Source of the DNA: Elusimicrobiota bacterium
Lineage (GTDB): Bacteria > Elusimicrobiota > Elusimicrobia > 2-02-FULL-39-32
Assembly (NCBI GenBank): GCA_016193115.1
Contig: JACPSV010000128.1
Span: forward strand, 1 to 6,511
Length of the DNA: 6,511 bases
Direction: 5' to 3'
A program made the position numbers and the translations under genes. The notes beneath the pieces were generated by a model. The model made no database searches. It saw only the letters and a program-made list of their open reading frames with translations, and was not told the DNA's origin. Shown in pieces: positions 1 to 6,359 of this stretch. The number at the start of each line of letters is the position of its first letter. Within the stretch, counting starts at the first letter, position 1.

Positions 1-150
1 AAAAGCTTCTTCGTCGTTTTTCTTTTCCTTTGGTTTCGCTGGACGTTTCCGCGCTTGCGCGTAGACCGATTAATGGAGTTCACCTGGAAATTTCTCCTAC
101 CCTGGAGTTTCGCCAACATCCTGATTGCCGGCCTTGTGATCCTGTTGTAG
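1..150 (+). CDS. nuoH: NADH-quinone oxidoreductase subunit H, C-terminal end (partial, 5' end outside window)
   Basis: The open frame enters at base 1 and ends at TAG 148-150, giving the last 49 residues of NuoH. NuoH is the membrane subunit that, with NuoB and NuoD, forms the quinone-binding cavity of complex I. The visible part begins in a hydrophobic stretch (KSFFVVFLFLWFRWTFPRLR), followed by RVDRLMEFTWKFLLPWSFAN and a last membrane helix ending AGLVILL. The FPR-x-R-x-D-xLM-xF-xWK-xxLP pattern is the conserved NuoH C-terminus as I remember it from the E. coli protein. The quinone-site loops and acidic residues lie upstream and cannot be judged. The stop codon overlaps the AGGA ribosome binding site of nuoI, and only 10 bases separate the two genes. 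The family call is very secure because the order H-I-J-K-L-M-N follows. Confidence 0.95.
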   Translation, partial: KSFFVVFLFLWFRWTFPRLRVDRLMEFTWKFLLPWSFANILIAGLVILL

Positions 151-152
151 GA
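149..152 (+). promoter_or_regulatory. Ribosome binding site of nuoI (AGGA)
   Basis: AGGA lies eight bases before ATG 161 and overlaps the nuoH stop codon TAG. This is good Shine-Dalgarno spacing. It supports ATG 161 as the nuoI start and suggests that translation of nuoH and nuoI is coupled. Confidence 0.6.
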
Positions 153-160
153 AAAAAACC

Positions 161-625
161 ATGATCAACTATTTTAAAAATATCTATCAGGTTTCGAAAG
201 CTCTCGTACAGGGGATGATGGTGACGGGGAGCTGGTTCTTTAAGCCGGCCGTCACCGTACAGTTCCCAAGAGAGAAATTGACCACGCCTGAACGGTTTCG
301 GGGAGCGCTCACGTTCGATAAAGATACCTGCACCGCTTGTAACCTCTGTGTGAAAGCCTGTCCAACCGCTTGTATCTCCTTAGATCCCGCGGTGGACCCG
401 GTCAGCAAGAAAAGGATGGCGAAAGTTTCCTGGTACCAGATAGATTTTGGGAAGTGCAACTATTGCCGCCTCTGCGAAGAAGCCTGCCCGACAAAACCGA
501 TCAAGTCTGTCCGCCATACCCACAACTACGAGTGGGGCATGCTGGAACGAAAAGAAATGTTCGTCAAATGGACACGTGAAACGGCAGTGACTTCATCCGC
601 AGGGAGCGCGGTCGCGCCCGTTTAG
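161..625 (+). CDS. nuoI: NADH-quinone oxidoreductase subunit I, 2x[4Fe-4S] ferredoxin-like
   Basis: NuoI (154 aa) carries clusters N6a and N6b, which pass electrons from the NuoG side toward NuoB (N2) and quinone. It sits on the cytoplasmic face at the junction of the peripheral and membrane arms. An N-terminal amphipathic region (about residues 1-40, ending in VTVQFPREK) matches the family's membrane-associated helix. Two CxxCxxCxxxCP motifs follow: Cys57/60/63/67 and Cys99/102/105/109, so all eight ligands are present. RFRG at 45-48 is also typical. The protein is somewhat shorter than E. coli NuoI (about 180 aa). After the second motif the usual small and acidic residues (as in CPTDAI or CPVDAI) are replaced by TKPIKSVRH, a basic stretch, and the C-terminus ends in a Ser/Ala/Val tail. 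The start at ATG 161 is backed by AGGA eight bases upstream. A bare 2[4Fe-4S] ferredoxin or hydrogenase subunit is ruled out by the neighbours. Confidence 0.97.
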   Translation: MINYFKNIYQVSKALVQGMMVTGSWFFKPAVTVQFPREKLTTPERFRGALTFDKDTCTACNLCVKACPTACISLDPAVDPVSKKRMAKVSWYQIDFGKCNYCRLCEEACPTKPIKSVRHTHNYEWGMLERKEMFVKWTRETAVTSSAGSAVAPV

Positions 626-631
626 ATTCCT

Positions 632-1126
632 ATGATTCCAACGATTGCTTTTTATTTGACTTCTGCTTTACTCATATTTTCCGCTCTCATGGTGGTCACT
701 CAAAGAAACGTGTTCACCTGCGCCCTCTATCTTGCGGGAACCCTTTCCCTGGTCGCTTTTCTTTTCCTGCTTTTGAATGCGGACTTTCTGGCTGCCGTTC
801 AAATCCTCCTCTATGTGGGAGGGATTCTGGTGATTTTGGCTTTCGCAATCATGCTTTCTTCCATACCTCAATCCAAAATCCAATCGCAAGTGAACGAACA
901 GTGGATTCCCTCGCTTTTAGTCGCCGGCGCTCTTTTTCTTGTGATCGTCCAATCGTTGAAGGAAAGTCCTTTCCCAAACCAAACTCAATTCTATGCGCCC
1001 ACCACGGCTTCTTTGGGACGTTTGCTGCTCACCGACATGGTTTTACCTTTTGAAGTCGTCTCCTTAGTTTTGCTCGCTTCCCTGGTGGGAGCGGTCTATT
1101 TTTCCAAAAAGAGGAACGTAGGTTAG
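632..1126 (+). CDS. nuoJ: NADH-quinone oxidoreductase subunit J
   Basis: NuoJ (164 aa) is a membrane subunit with five expected transmembrane helices. It lies beside NuoH, NuoA and NuoK and carries part of the central hydrophilic axis. The family hallmark is the third helix, around residues 50-75 (ADFLAAVQILLYVGG, then ILVILAFAIML). It contains Tyr61 and Gly63, which correspond to Tyr59 and Gly61 of the E. coli protein at the pi-bulge that rearranges during turnover. Gln57 sits where E. coli has Glu55; I recall Gln there in many NuoJ proteins, so I do not treat it as a defect. The second glycine (GGI rather than GAI) is also a known family variant. A hydrophilic loop (about 77-90) and a final helix near 138-157 (LPFEVVSLVLLASLVGAVYF) complete the usual pattern. 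ATG 632 begins six bases after the nuoI stop and has no clear ribosome binding site, so translation is probably coupled to nuoI. Confidence 0.95.
   Translation: MIPTIAFYLTSALLIFSALMVVTQRNVFTCALYLAGTLSLVAFLFLLLNADFLAAVQILLYVGGILVILAFAIMLSSIPQSKIQSQVNEQWIPSLLVAGALFLVIVQSLKESPFPNQTQFYAPTTASLGRLLLTDMVLPFEVVSLVLLASLVGAVYFSKKRNVG
1111..1116 (+). promoter_or_regulatory. Ribosome binding site of nuoK (GAGGAA)
   Basis: GAGGAA lies nine bases before GTG 1126, inside the last codons of nuoJ. It is the evidence for choosing this GTG, which shares its G with the nuoJ TAG stop. Confidence 0.65.
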
Positions 1127-1434
1127 TGATCGGACTTCACCACTATTTGGTTCTTTCTGCTCTTTTATTTACGATCGGTATCTACGGCGTCCTTACTCGA
1201 CGAAACATCATCGGAATCCTGATGTCCATAGAAATTATATTTAACGCCACCAACATTAACCTGGTTGCGTTCAACCATTTTCTCCATGGTCCCGGACTCT
1301 GGGGTCAGGGATTTGCAATCTTTGTGATCACTCTGGCGGCGGCGGAAGCGGTCGTGGGTCTTTCTCTTGTTTTGGCAATTTACAGAAACTTAAAAACCGT
1401 CTATGTAGAAAAGATGAACATTCTAAAAGGTTAA
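1126..1434 (+). CDS. nuoK: NADH-quinone oxidoreductase subunit K (GTG start)
   Basis: NuoK (102 aa, essentially the length of E. coli NuoK at 100) is a three-helix membrane subunit related to MrpC. It links the quinone end to NuoN and forms part of a half proton channel. The two buried carboxylates are present: Glu36 (ILMSIEIIFN) and Glu74 (TLAAAEAVVGLS), equivalent to Glu36 and Glu72 in E. coli. The loop arginines Arg25 and Arg26 (LTRRNIIG) are also present. The phrase FNATNINLVAF is a slight variant of the usual LNAVNLNLVAF. The GTG start overlaps the nuoJ stop by one base (TAGTG) and is supported by GAGGAA. The length and the N-terminus (hydrophobic helix directly after a short polar head) make a later start unlikely. 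The C-terminal tail is short and basic. Confidence 0.96.
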   Translation: MIGLHHYLVLSALLFTIGIYGVLTRRNIIGILMSIEIIFNATNINLVAFNHFLHGPGLWGQGFAIFVITLAAAEAVVGLSLVLAIYRNLKTVYVEKMNILKG

Positions 1435-1444
1435 CCTGATCCTC

Positions 1445-3385
1445 ATGACAGAACACTCTTATCTCATCCTAATTTTGCCCATCCTGTCCGCGCTCGCCAT
1501 ATTTTTCTTTGGCCGCTGGTTACCCTGGAAAGGCGCTTTAGTAGGACTTTGTTCCATTGGCGCCACGCTACTCTATTCTCTGGCCCTTTTCTTTAATGTC
1601 TTGTCTCAACCCGGATTCTATCAGGAGATATCCTACCCTTGGTTCCAGTTCGGTCTCTACCAGATGGAAATCGGAATTTTAATAGATGGACTGACAGCGC
1701 TCATGCTGGTCGTCGTGACACTGGTTTCATTTTTAGTGCACCTTTACTCCCTAGGTTACATGCGCGGCGATCCGCGGTTCAAGCGGTACTATGCCTACCT
1801 TTCCTTCTTTACGTTTTCGATGTTATTTTTGGTGGTGTCCAACAATTTTCTCCAAATCTTTATTGGTTGGGAACTGGTGGGAGTGGCTTCCTATCTGTTA
1901 ATCGGATTTTGGTTTGAAAAAGAGTCCGCGTCCAACGCCGGCCGAAAAGCTTTTATCACCACCAAAGTAGGAGACATGGGCTTTTTTGTGGGAATCATGA
2001 CCTTATTTGCGACTCTCGGCACATTAAACTTTAGAATGGTAGAAGGCCGTATCACAGAAGGGCTTCTTTCTCCGCAAATTTGCGGGATCATTGCCCTGTT
2101 GCTCTTTTGCGGAGCCATCGGCAAATCGGCGCAAGCGCCTCTCCACATTTGGCTGCCGGACGCCATGGAAGGTCCAACCCCGGTCTCCGCTCTGATCCAC
2201 GCCGCTACGATGGTTGCGGCCGGAGTTTACATGGTCGCGCGCATCTATTTTATTTTCCAGTATGGCGCATTTTCTCTGGAGGTCGTGGCTTGGATTGGCG
2301 CGATCACCGCTTTTATTGCGGCCACGATGGCTCTTGTCGCCACCGATATCAAACGAGTGCTCGCGTTTTCGACCGTCAGCCAACTGGGATATATGATCCT
2401 TGCCATGGGGGTTGGGGGAAGAACCGCCGGAATGTTTCACCTCACGACTCACGCTTTTTTCAAGGCGCTTCTCTTCCTTTGCGCCGGTTCAGTCATTCAC
2501 GCGGCGCATACCAACGATATCCAAAAAATGGGCGGTCTCTCCCGCAAGATGACATGGACGTTCGGCAGCTTTACGGCCGCATGGCTGGCGATCTCCGGAA
2601 TCTGGCCTCTGGCCGGATTCTACAGCAAGGACGCGATTCTGGAACAATCTCTAATTTCGGGACACAACTTTCTTTTTGCTGTCGCTCTTTTCGTGGCCTT
2701 CTTAACGGCATTCTACATGACGCGCCTCTATCTCTTGGTCTTCATCACGGAACCCCGGGACACAAAAACTTTTGACCACGCCCACGAATCTCCCGGAACA
2801 ATGGTCGTTCCTCTCCTGATATTAGCCGTCTTATCCATTGTGGGCGGATTTCTCCTGGAACATCCCGTTCACCAACTTCTCCACATGGAAGGATCCATTT
2901 CCGGGGGTAGGCCTCAGACTCATGAAATCCCGCATTGGATTGTTCCCGTAATCTCTTCCCTAGCGGCCGTTCTGGGCATTCTTCTATCTTATGCCATGTA
3001 TTACAAACGCCTGGTTTCCGCTGAGAAAATCTCGCAAGGATTCCCAAAAATTTACAGAACGTTATGCATGAAATATGGTTTTGACGAATTTTATATCGCC
3101 TGTTTCGTGAAACCTGCAGACCGATGCGCCGCTTTTTTGGCGCGGTTCGACACGAACGTCTTGGACCGGCTGGGTGTGGATGGGGTCGCATGGATCGCAG
3201 ACCTACTGTCCAAAATTCATGACTGGTTTGACACGGTGATTGTAGACAGGGCTGTAGACATTTGGGGAGACCTCTCTCTAAAAAGCGGCGGTTTCTTAAG
3301 AAAATTTCAAACCGGTCTCGTCCAAAACTATATTTTCCTATTGGTTTTTGGACTGGGCCTATTGGTCTTTTGGCGGTTATTGTAA
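1445..3385 (+). CDS. nuoL: NADH-quinone oxidoreductase subunit L, distal antiporter-like proton pump
   Basis: NuoL (646 aa; E. coli 613) is the outermost proton-pumping subunit of the membrane arm. About 16 transmembrane helices are expected. An N-terminal NADH5-type domain (about 65-120) precedes the antiporter core (about 130-430). Residues of the proton path are all present: Glu143 (FIGWELVGVASYLL), Asp177 (KVGDMGF), Lys227 (GAIGKSAQAPLHIWLPDAM), His252 (SALIHAATMVAAG), His332, His336 and Lys340 (FHLTTHAFFKALLFL), and Lys395 (AGFYSKDAIL). They match E. coli Glu144, Asp178, Lys229, His254, His334, His338, Lys342 and Lys399. Residues around 520-625 form a polar, largely amphipathic stretch containing KYGFDEFY, followed by a last membrane helix (about 626-646). 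This is the lateral helix and anchor that run along M and N. ATG 1445 is 10 bases after the nuoK stop. Only a distant AAGG (1427-1430) precedes it, so translational coupling is likely. The full length and C-terminal arm set it apart from NuoM or an Mrp antiporter. Confidence 0.98.
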   Translation: MTEHSYLILILPILSALAIFFFGRWLPWKGALVGLCSIGATLLYSLALFFNVLSQPGFYQEISYPWFQFGLYQMEIGILIDGLTALMLVVVTLVSFLVHLYSLGYMRGDPRFKRYYAYLSFFTFSMLFLVVSNNFLQIFIGWELVGVASYLLIGFWFEKESASNAGRKAFITTKVGDMGFFVGIMTLFATLGTLNFRMVEGRITEGLLSPQICGIIALLLFCGAIGKSAQAPLHIWLPDAMEGPTPVSALIHAATMVAAGVYMVARIYFIFQYGAFSLEVVAWIGAITAFIAATMALVATDIKRVLAFSTVSQLGYMILAMGVGGRTAGMFHLTTHAFFKALLFLCAGSVIHAAHTNDIQKMGGLSRKMTWTFGSFTAAWLAISGIWPLAGFYSKDAILEQSLISGHNFLFAVALFVAFLTAFYMTRLYLLVFITEPRDTKTFDHAHESPGTMVVPLLILAVLSIVGGFLLEHPVHQLLHMEGSISGGRPQTHEIPHWIVPVISSLAAVLGILLSYAMYYKRLVSAEKISQGFPKIYRTLCMKYGFDEFYIACFVKPADRCAAFLARFDTNVLDRLGVDGVAWIADLLSKIHDWFDTVIVDRAVDIWGDLSLKSGGFLRKFQTGLVQNYIFLLVFGLGLLVFWRLL

Positions 3386-3395
3386 GTCACTAGAA

Positions 3396-3401
3396 AAGGA
3401 G
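3396..3401 (+). promoter_or_regulatory. Ribosome binding site of nuoM (AAGGAG)
   Basis: AAGGAG is the strongest Shine-Dalgarno match in the window. It sits seven bases before ATG 3409 in the 23-base nuoL-nuoM gap and fixes the nuoM start. Confidence 0.8.
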
Positions 3402-3408
3402 CGATTCT

Positions 3409-4914
3409 ATGTCATTCTTAAGTTGGATCACGTTTTTACCTCTGATTGGAGCGATTTTAATTCTCTTTGTCCCCAAAGAAAAAACCAGCCAGCACCGGTT
3501 TATCGCGGTGGCGTTTAGTCTCCTGTCCTTCCTCATTTCCATCGCCATATTCTCAGCGTTCGACAGTTCCAACTCCGGCATGCAATTTGTGGAAAAAGTC
3601 GCGTGGATCCCTTCTTTTGGGATCCATTATTTTGTCGGTATTGACGGGTTGTCCTACCCGCTTTTAGTTTTAACGACTCTTCTCTCACTCCTGTCCATCA
3701 TCGCCTCCTTCAATATTGAAAACAGGGTAAAAGAATATTTTTTCTGGTTTTTGCTTTTGGAAACCGGCATGCTCGGCGTGTTTGTTTCTCTTGACCTTTT
3801 CCTCTTTTACCTCTTCTGGGAAATCATGCTGGTTCCGATGTACTTCCTGATTGGCATCTGGGGCGGCCCGCAGAAAGAGTATGCGGCCATCAAGTTTTTC
3901 CTCTATACCCTCTTTGGATCCATCTTTCTTCTGATCGCGATACTCGCTCTCTACTTCCGCGCGGATCCGCACACTTTCGATCTGATCCAGCTTCTGCAAC
4001 AAAACTATCAGTTTGTGGGGAGATTTCAAACCATCGTATTCCTCTTACTCTTTATTGGTTTTGCCATCAAGGTGCCCATATTTCCGTTTCACACATGGCT
4101 GCCGCTGGCGCACGTCGAAGCGCCCACGGCGGTCTCTGTCATCCTTGCCGGCGTGCTTCTTAAGCTGGGAACCTACGGTTTGATGCGCGTCTCATTTCCC
4201 TTGTTACCTCAAGCTTCTCTTTGGTTTGCGGTGCCCATGCTATTGCTCGCGTTTGTAAACATTATTTACGGCGCGTTCTGCGCCATGGCGCAGACGGACA
4301 TGAAGAAAATGGTCGCCTATTCTTCCATCAATCACATGGGTTATTGTCTGCTCGGGATGGCGGCATTCACGTTGACCGGATTTCATGGCGCCGTCCTGCA
4401 AATGTTGAACCACGGGATCATTACGGGATCCCTCTTCCTGCTGGTGGGCGTGCTTTATGACCGCGCTCACACCCGCGACATCAACGTGTTCGGCGGTCTG
4501 GGATCCCGACTGCCTCTCTACGCGGGCATCATGACGATCGCCTGTATGGCCTCTTTGGGGTTACCCGGACTGGCTGGATTCATTTCCGAGTTTTTATGTT
4601 TTCTAGGCGCTTTTTCCGCTCCTAACCCGGAGAAGATATTCTGGGGTCTTCCCACATTCAAACTCTTTACCGCGCTCTCGGCAATCGGGATTTTAGTGAC
4701 CACCGCTTTCTTTTTAAGAATGATCCAGAAAGTTTTTCTGGGCCCTTTCAACACGAAGTGGCAGGACTTAAAAGACATGAACTTTAGGGAACTGGTCGCC
4801 GTCGTGCCTCTGACAGTCCTGACCATTCTTGTTGGCATATGGCCCAACTGGCTGTTTTCGCTCATGGACAGCACACTCAACACATTAGTCAACTTGGTCC
4901 AAGGCCCGCGCTGA
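3409..4914 (+). CDS. nuoM: NADH-quinone oxidoreductase subunit M, antiporter-like proton pump
   Basis: NuoM (501 aa; E. coli 509) is the middle antiporter-like subunit of the membrane arm, with 14 expected transmembrane helices. Key residues are intact: Glu138 in FYLFWEIMLVPMYFLIG, Lys221 in FAIKVPIFPFHTWLPLAH, Lys252 in LAGVLLKLGTYGLMR, and Glu394 in GLAGFISEFLCFLG. They correspond to E. coli Glu144, Lys234, Lys265 and Glu407. Glu394 in place of a lysine at the end of the path is the feature that marks NuoM apart from NuoL and NuoN. The stretch HVEAPTAVSVILAG (235-248) and the DMKKMVAYSSINHMGY block (297-312) are classic family signatures. The start is set by AAGGAG. The stop TGA at 4912-4914 lies five bases before the nuoN ATG. 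A perfect 8-bp inverted repeat falls within codons 66-73 and is listed separately. Confidence 0.98.
   Translation: MSFLSWITFLPLIGAILILFVPKEKTSQHRFIAVAFSLLSFLISIAIFSAFDSSNSGMQFVEKVAWIPSFGIHYFVGIDGLSYPLLVLTTLLSLLSIIASFNIENRVKEYFFWFLLLETGMLGVFVSLDLFLFYLFWEIMLVPMYFLIGIWGGPQKEYAAIKFFLYTLFGSIFLLIAILALYFRADPHTFDLIQLLQQNYQFVGRFQTIVFLLLFIGFAIKVPIFPFHTWLPLAHVEAPTAVSVILAGVLLKLGTYGLMRVSFPLLPQASLWFAVPMLLLAFVNIIYGAFCAMAQTDMKKMVAYSSINHMGYCLLGMAAFTLTGFHGAVLQMLNHGIITGSLFLLVGVLYDRAHTRDINVFGGLGSRLPLYAGIMTIACMASLGLPGLAGFISEFLCFLGAFSAPNPEKIFWGLPTFKLFTALSAIGILVTTAFFLRMIQKVFLGPFNTKWQDLKDMNFRELVAVVPLTVLTILVGIWPNWLFSLMDSTLNTLVNLVQGPR
3604..3626 (+). repeat. Inverted repeat (hairpin) within nuoM
   Basis: TGGATCCC (3604-3611) and GGGATCCA (3619-3626) are perfect reverse complements separated by seven bases (TTCTTTT), inside the coding sequence for residues 66-73 of NuoM. 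In mRNA they could form an 8-bp stem. The repeat is followed by ATTATTTT rather than a clean U-tract, and the gene continues, so it is not called a terminator. It may have no function. Confidence 0.6.
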
Positions 4915-4919
4915 TCCCC

Positions 4920-6359
4920 ATGTTGGATTCTCTAAAACTTCTCTACCCGGAAATTTTCTTAAGCGGCGCGGCCATGCTCCTTTTAGGAGTGGAAGCGTTT
5001 GTGAAGAAAAATCTGCGGCGGTGGGTTTTAATCCTAGGATGCGGATCGCTTTTCTTCGCAATGGTTCTGGTTCTATCGCTTCCAACCGGCAACCGGGCTT
5101 TCGGCCTGCTTGCCATTGACAATTTCTCGCTCTTCTTTAAGTTTCTGGCCATCTTAAGTTGTCTTCTGATCCTCTGTATTTCCGAAAACGATACGGAACT
5201 GATGGGAGACCATGCGGGCGCTTACGTCTCTCTCTTGATTCTCTCCACCGTAGGGATGTTATTTTTGAGCTCCGCGGAAGATCTCCTCATGCTCTTCATC
5301 GGCATGGAACTGACCACGATTCCTTTATTTATTTTAGCGGGTTTTTTGCGCAAAGAGTTACGTTCCAGCGAGAGCGCCATAAAATTTTTCCTTGTGGGTG
5401 CATTTTCCACGGGTCTCATGCTGTACGGGATTTCCTATATTTACGGTCTGTGCGGTTCCACCCACTTTAGGGTTATTTTTGCGTGGACACAAAGCCAAAA
5501 TGTCTCGAACAACGCGTTATTCCTTTTGGGACTCTTCCTCATTCTGGTAGGAATCGGATTTAAGTTATCGTTAGCGCCATTCCACCAATGGACTCCGGAC
5601 ACCTACGAAGGGGCGCCCACACCGATCACCGCATTTTTTTCCGCTTCCCGCGAGGCGGGCGTCATCGTTGTGGCGCTTCGTTTGTTCAGCCAAACCGTTG
5701 ACCCAGGCGCCTTGGGAATCCAACACACCCTTATTCTTATCTCTATTCTCACAATGACGTTGGGCAACCTGATCGCGCTCAAACAGGAGAACCTTAAAAG
5801 GCTTTTGGCATACTCTTCCATCGCGCATGCCGGCACGCTCTTTATTGGTCTTGTAGCCAACAACTCTTTGGGACGCGAAGGAGTCATGATCTACAGTCTG
5901 GCCTATTTCCTCATGAGTTTTGGCGCCTTCGCGGTGGTGATCCTGATTTCCCGCATTAAAAAGAGCGAGTCGCTCTCCGCCTTGCGCGGTCTCTCTAAGG
6001 AAAATTTAGGGCTATCCATTCTCATGCTCTTCTTTTTGCTCTCCCTTGCGGGTATCCCTCCTTTTCTTGGGTTTCTGGGAAAATGGATGGTTTTCGCAAG
6101 CGCTATTCAGGCAAAATTGTATTGGCTCGTTGGGATCGCCCTATTAAATTCCGTGGTAGCCGTGTACTACTATTTTAGGATGGCGCACGCAATGTTTTTT
6201 CAGGACCCGGACCCTTCTCAGTCCGCAATTCCAGAAAAACTGGAATCCCTAAGTTTTAAGTTGACTACCCTCTTTGCAGCCCTAGTTCTTCTGATATTGG
6301 GAATTTTCCCGGGACAGATTCTCTCCTGGATACGAATTTCCGGAGCTCCGCTACCGTGA
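4920..6359 (+). CDS. nuoN: NADH-quinone oxidoreductase subunit N, proximal antiporter-like proton pump
   Basis: NuoN (479 aa; E. coli 485) is the antiporter-like subunit closest to NuoK, with 14 expected transmembrane helices. Glu130 (FIGMELTTIPLFILAG), Lys215 (GIGFKLSLAPFHQWTPDTYE) and Lys388 (IPPFLGFLGKWMVF) match E. coli Glu133, Lys217 and Lys395. The signatures NLKRLLAYSSIAHAG (291-305) and YYYFRMA (416-422) are typical. The helix-8 lysine (E. coli Lys247, in ATASKIAIF) is not conserved: this protein reads SASREAGVIV, and an ungapped alignment puts Glu245 at the position, with Arg244 beside it. ATG 4920 was chosen because it gives the normal N-terminus (MLDSLKLLYPEIFLSG). The frame stays open upstream to an ATG at 4839 inside nuoM, but those 27 residues are polar and unlike the family. 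No close Shine-Dalgarno exists (AAGG lies 15 bases upstream), so coupling to nuoM is likely. Confidence 0.97.
   Translation: MLDSLKLLYPEIFLSGAAMLLLGVEAFVKKNLRRWVLILGCGSLFFAMVLVLSLPTGNRAFGLLAIDNFSLFFKFLAILSCLLILCISENDTELMGDHAGAYVSLLILSTVGMLFLSSAEDLLMLFIGMELTTIPLFILAGFLRKELRSSESAIKFFLVGAFSTGLMLYGISYIYGLCGSTHFRVIFAWTQSQNVSNNALFLLGLFLILVGIGFKLSLAPFHQWTPDTYEGAPTPITAFFSASREAGVIVVALRLFSQTVDPGALGIQHTLILISILTMTLGNLIALKQENLKRLLAYSSIAHAGTLFIGLVANNSLGREGVMIYSLAYFLMSFGAFAVVILISRIKKSESLSALRGLSKENLGLSILMLFFLLSLAGIPPFLGFLGKWMVFASAIQAKLYWLVGIALLNSVVAVYYYFRMAHAMFFQDPDPSQSAIPEKLESLSFKLTTLFAALVLLILGIFPGQILSWIRISGAPLP
6341..6350 (+). repeat. Perfect 10-bp palindrome at the nuoN 3' end, containing a GGAG ribosome-binding-site candidate
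   Basis: CGGAGCTCCG is its own reverse complement. Its GGAG (6342-6345) lies ten bases before GTG 6356 and is the only Shine-Dalgarno candidate for the next gene. The palindrome lacks a loop, so a stable hairpin is doubtful. Its role is inferred from position only. Confidence 0.4.

Noticed and set aside
2024..2452. A 142-codon open frame on the - strand across nuoL
   Set aside because: It is rich in Arg, Ser, Gly and His with no recognisable domain and lies wholly inside a strongly conserved gene. It is a shadow of nuoL codon use.
2080..2775. A 231-codon open frame on the + strand in another frame of nuoL
   Set aside because: Its composition (Arg, Gly, His, Ser) is that of a frame-shifted read of a membrane protein, with no domain. 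nuoL itself is intact throughout, so it is not a sign of frameshift.
2745..3191. A 148-codon - strand frame across the 3' part of nuoL
   Set aside because: Low-complexity basic composition, no ribosome binding site or context. It is antisense to the conserved C-terminal arm of NuoL.
3386..3408. The longest gap (nuoL-nuoM) as a possible terminator or promoter
   Set aside because: It is 23 bases long, has no inverted repeat or T-run, and is accounted for by the nuoM ribosome binding site.
1445..4914. nuoL and nuoM as Mrp-type sodium/proton antiporter subunits or hydrogenase membrane subunits
   Set aside because: Neighbouring nuoH, nuoI, nuoJ, nuoK and nuoN in canonical order, the NuoL lateral-helix region and NuoM Glu394 all point to complex I.
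4839..4919. A 27-codon N-terminal extension of nuoN starting at ATG 4839 within nuoM
   Set aside because: It overlaps the nuoM 3' end in another frame, is polar and His/Gln-rich, and is unlike any NuoN N-terminus. ATG 4920 gives the normal length and a normal first helix.
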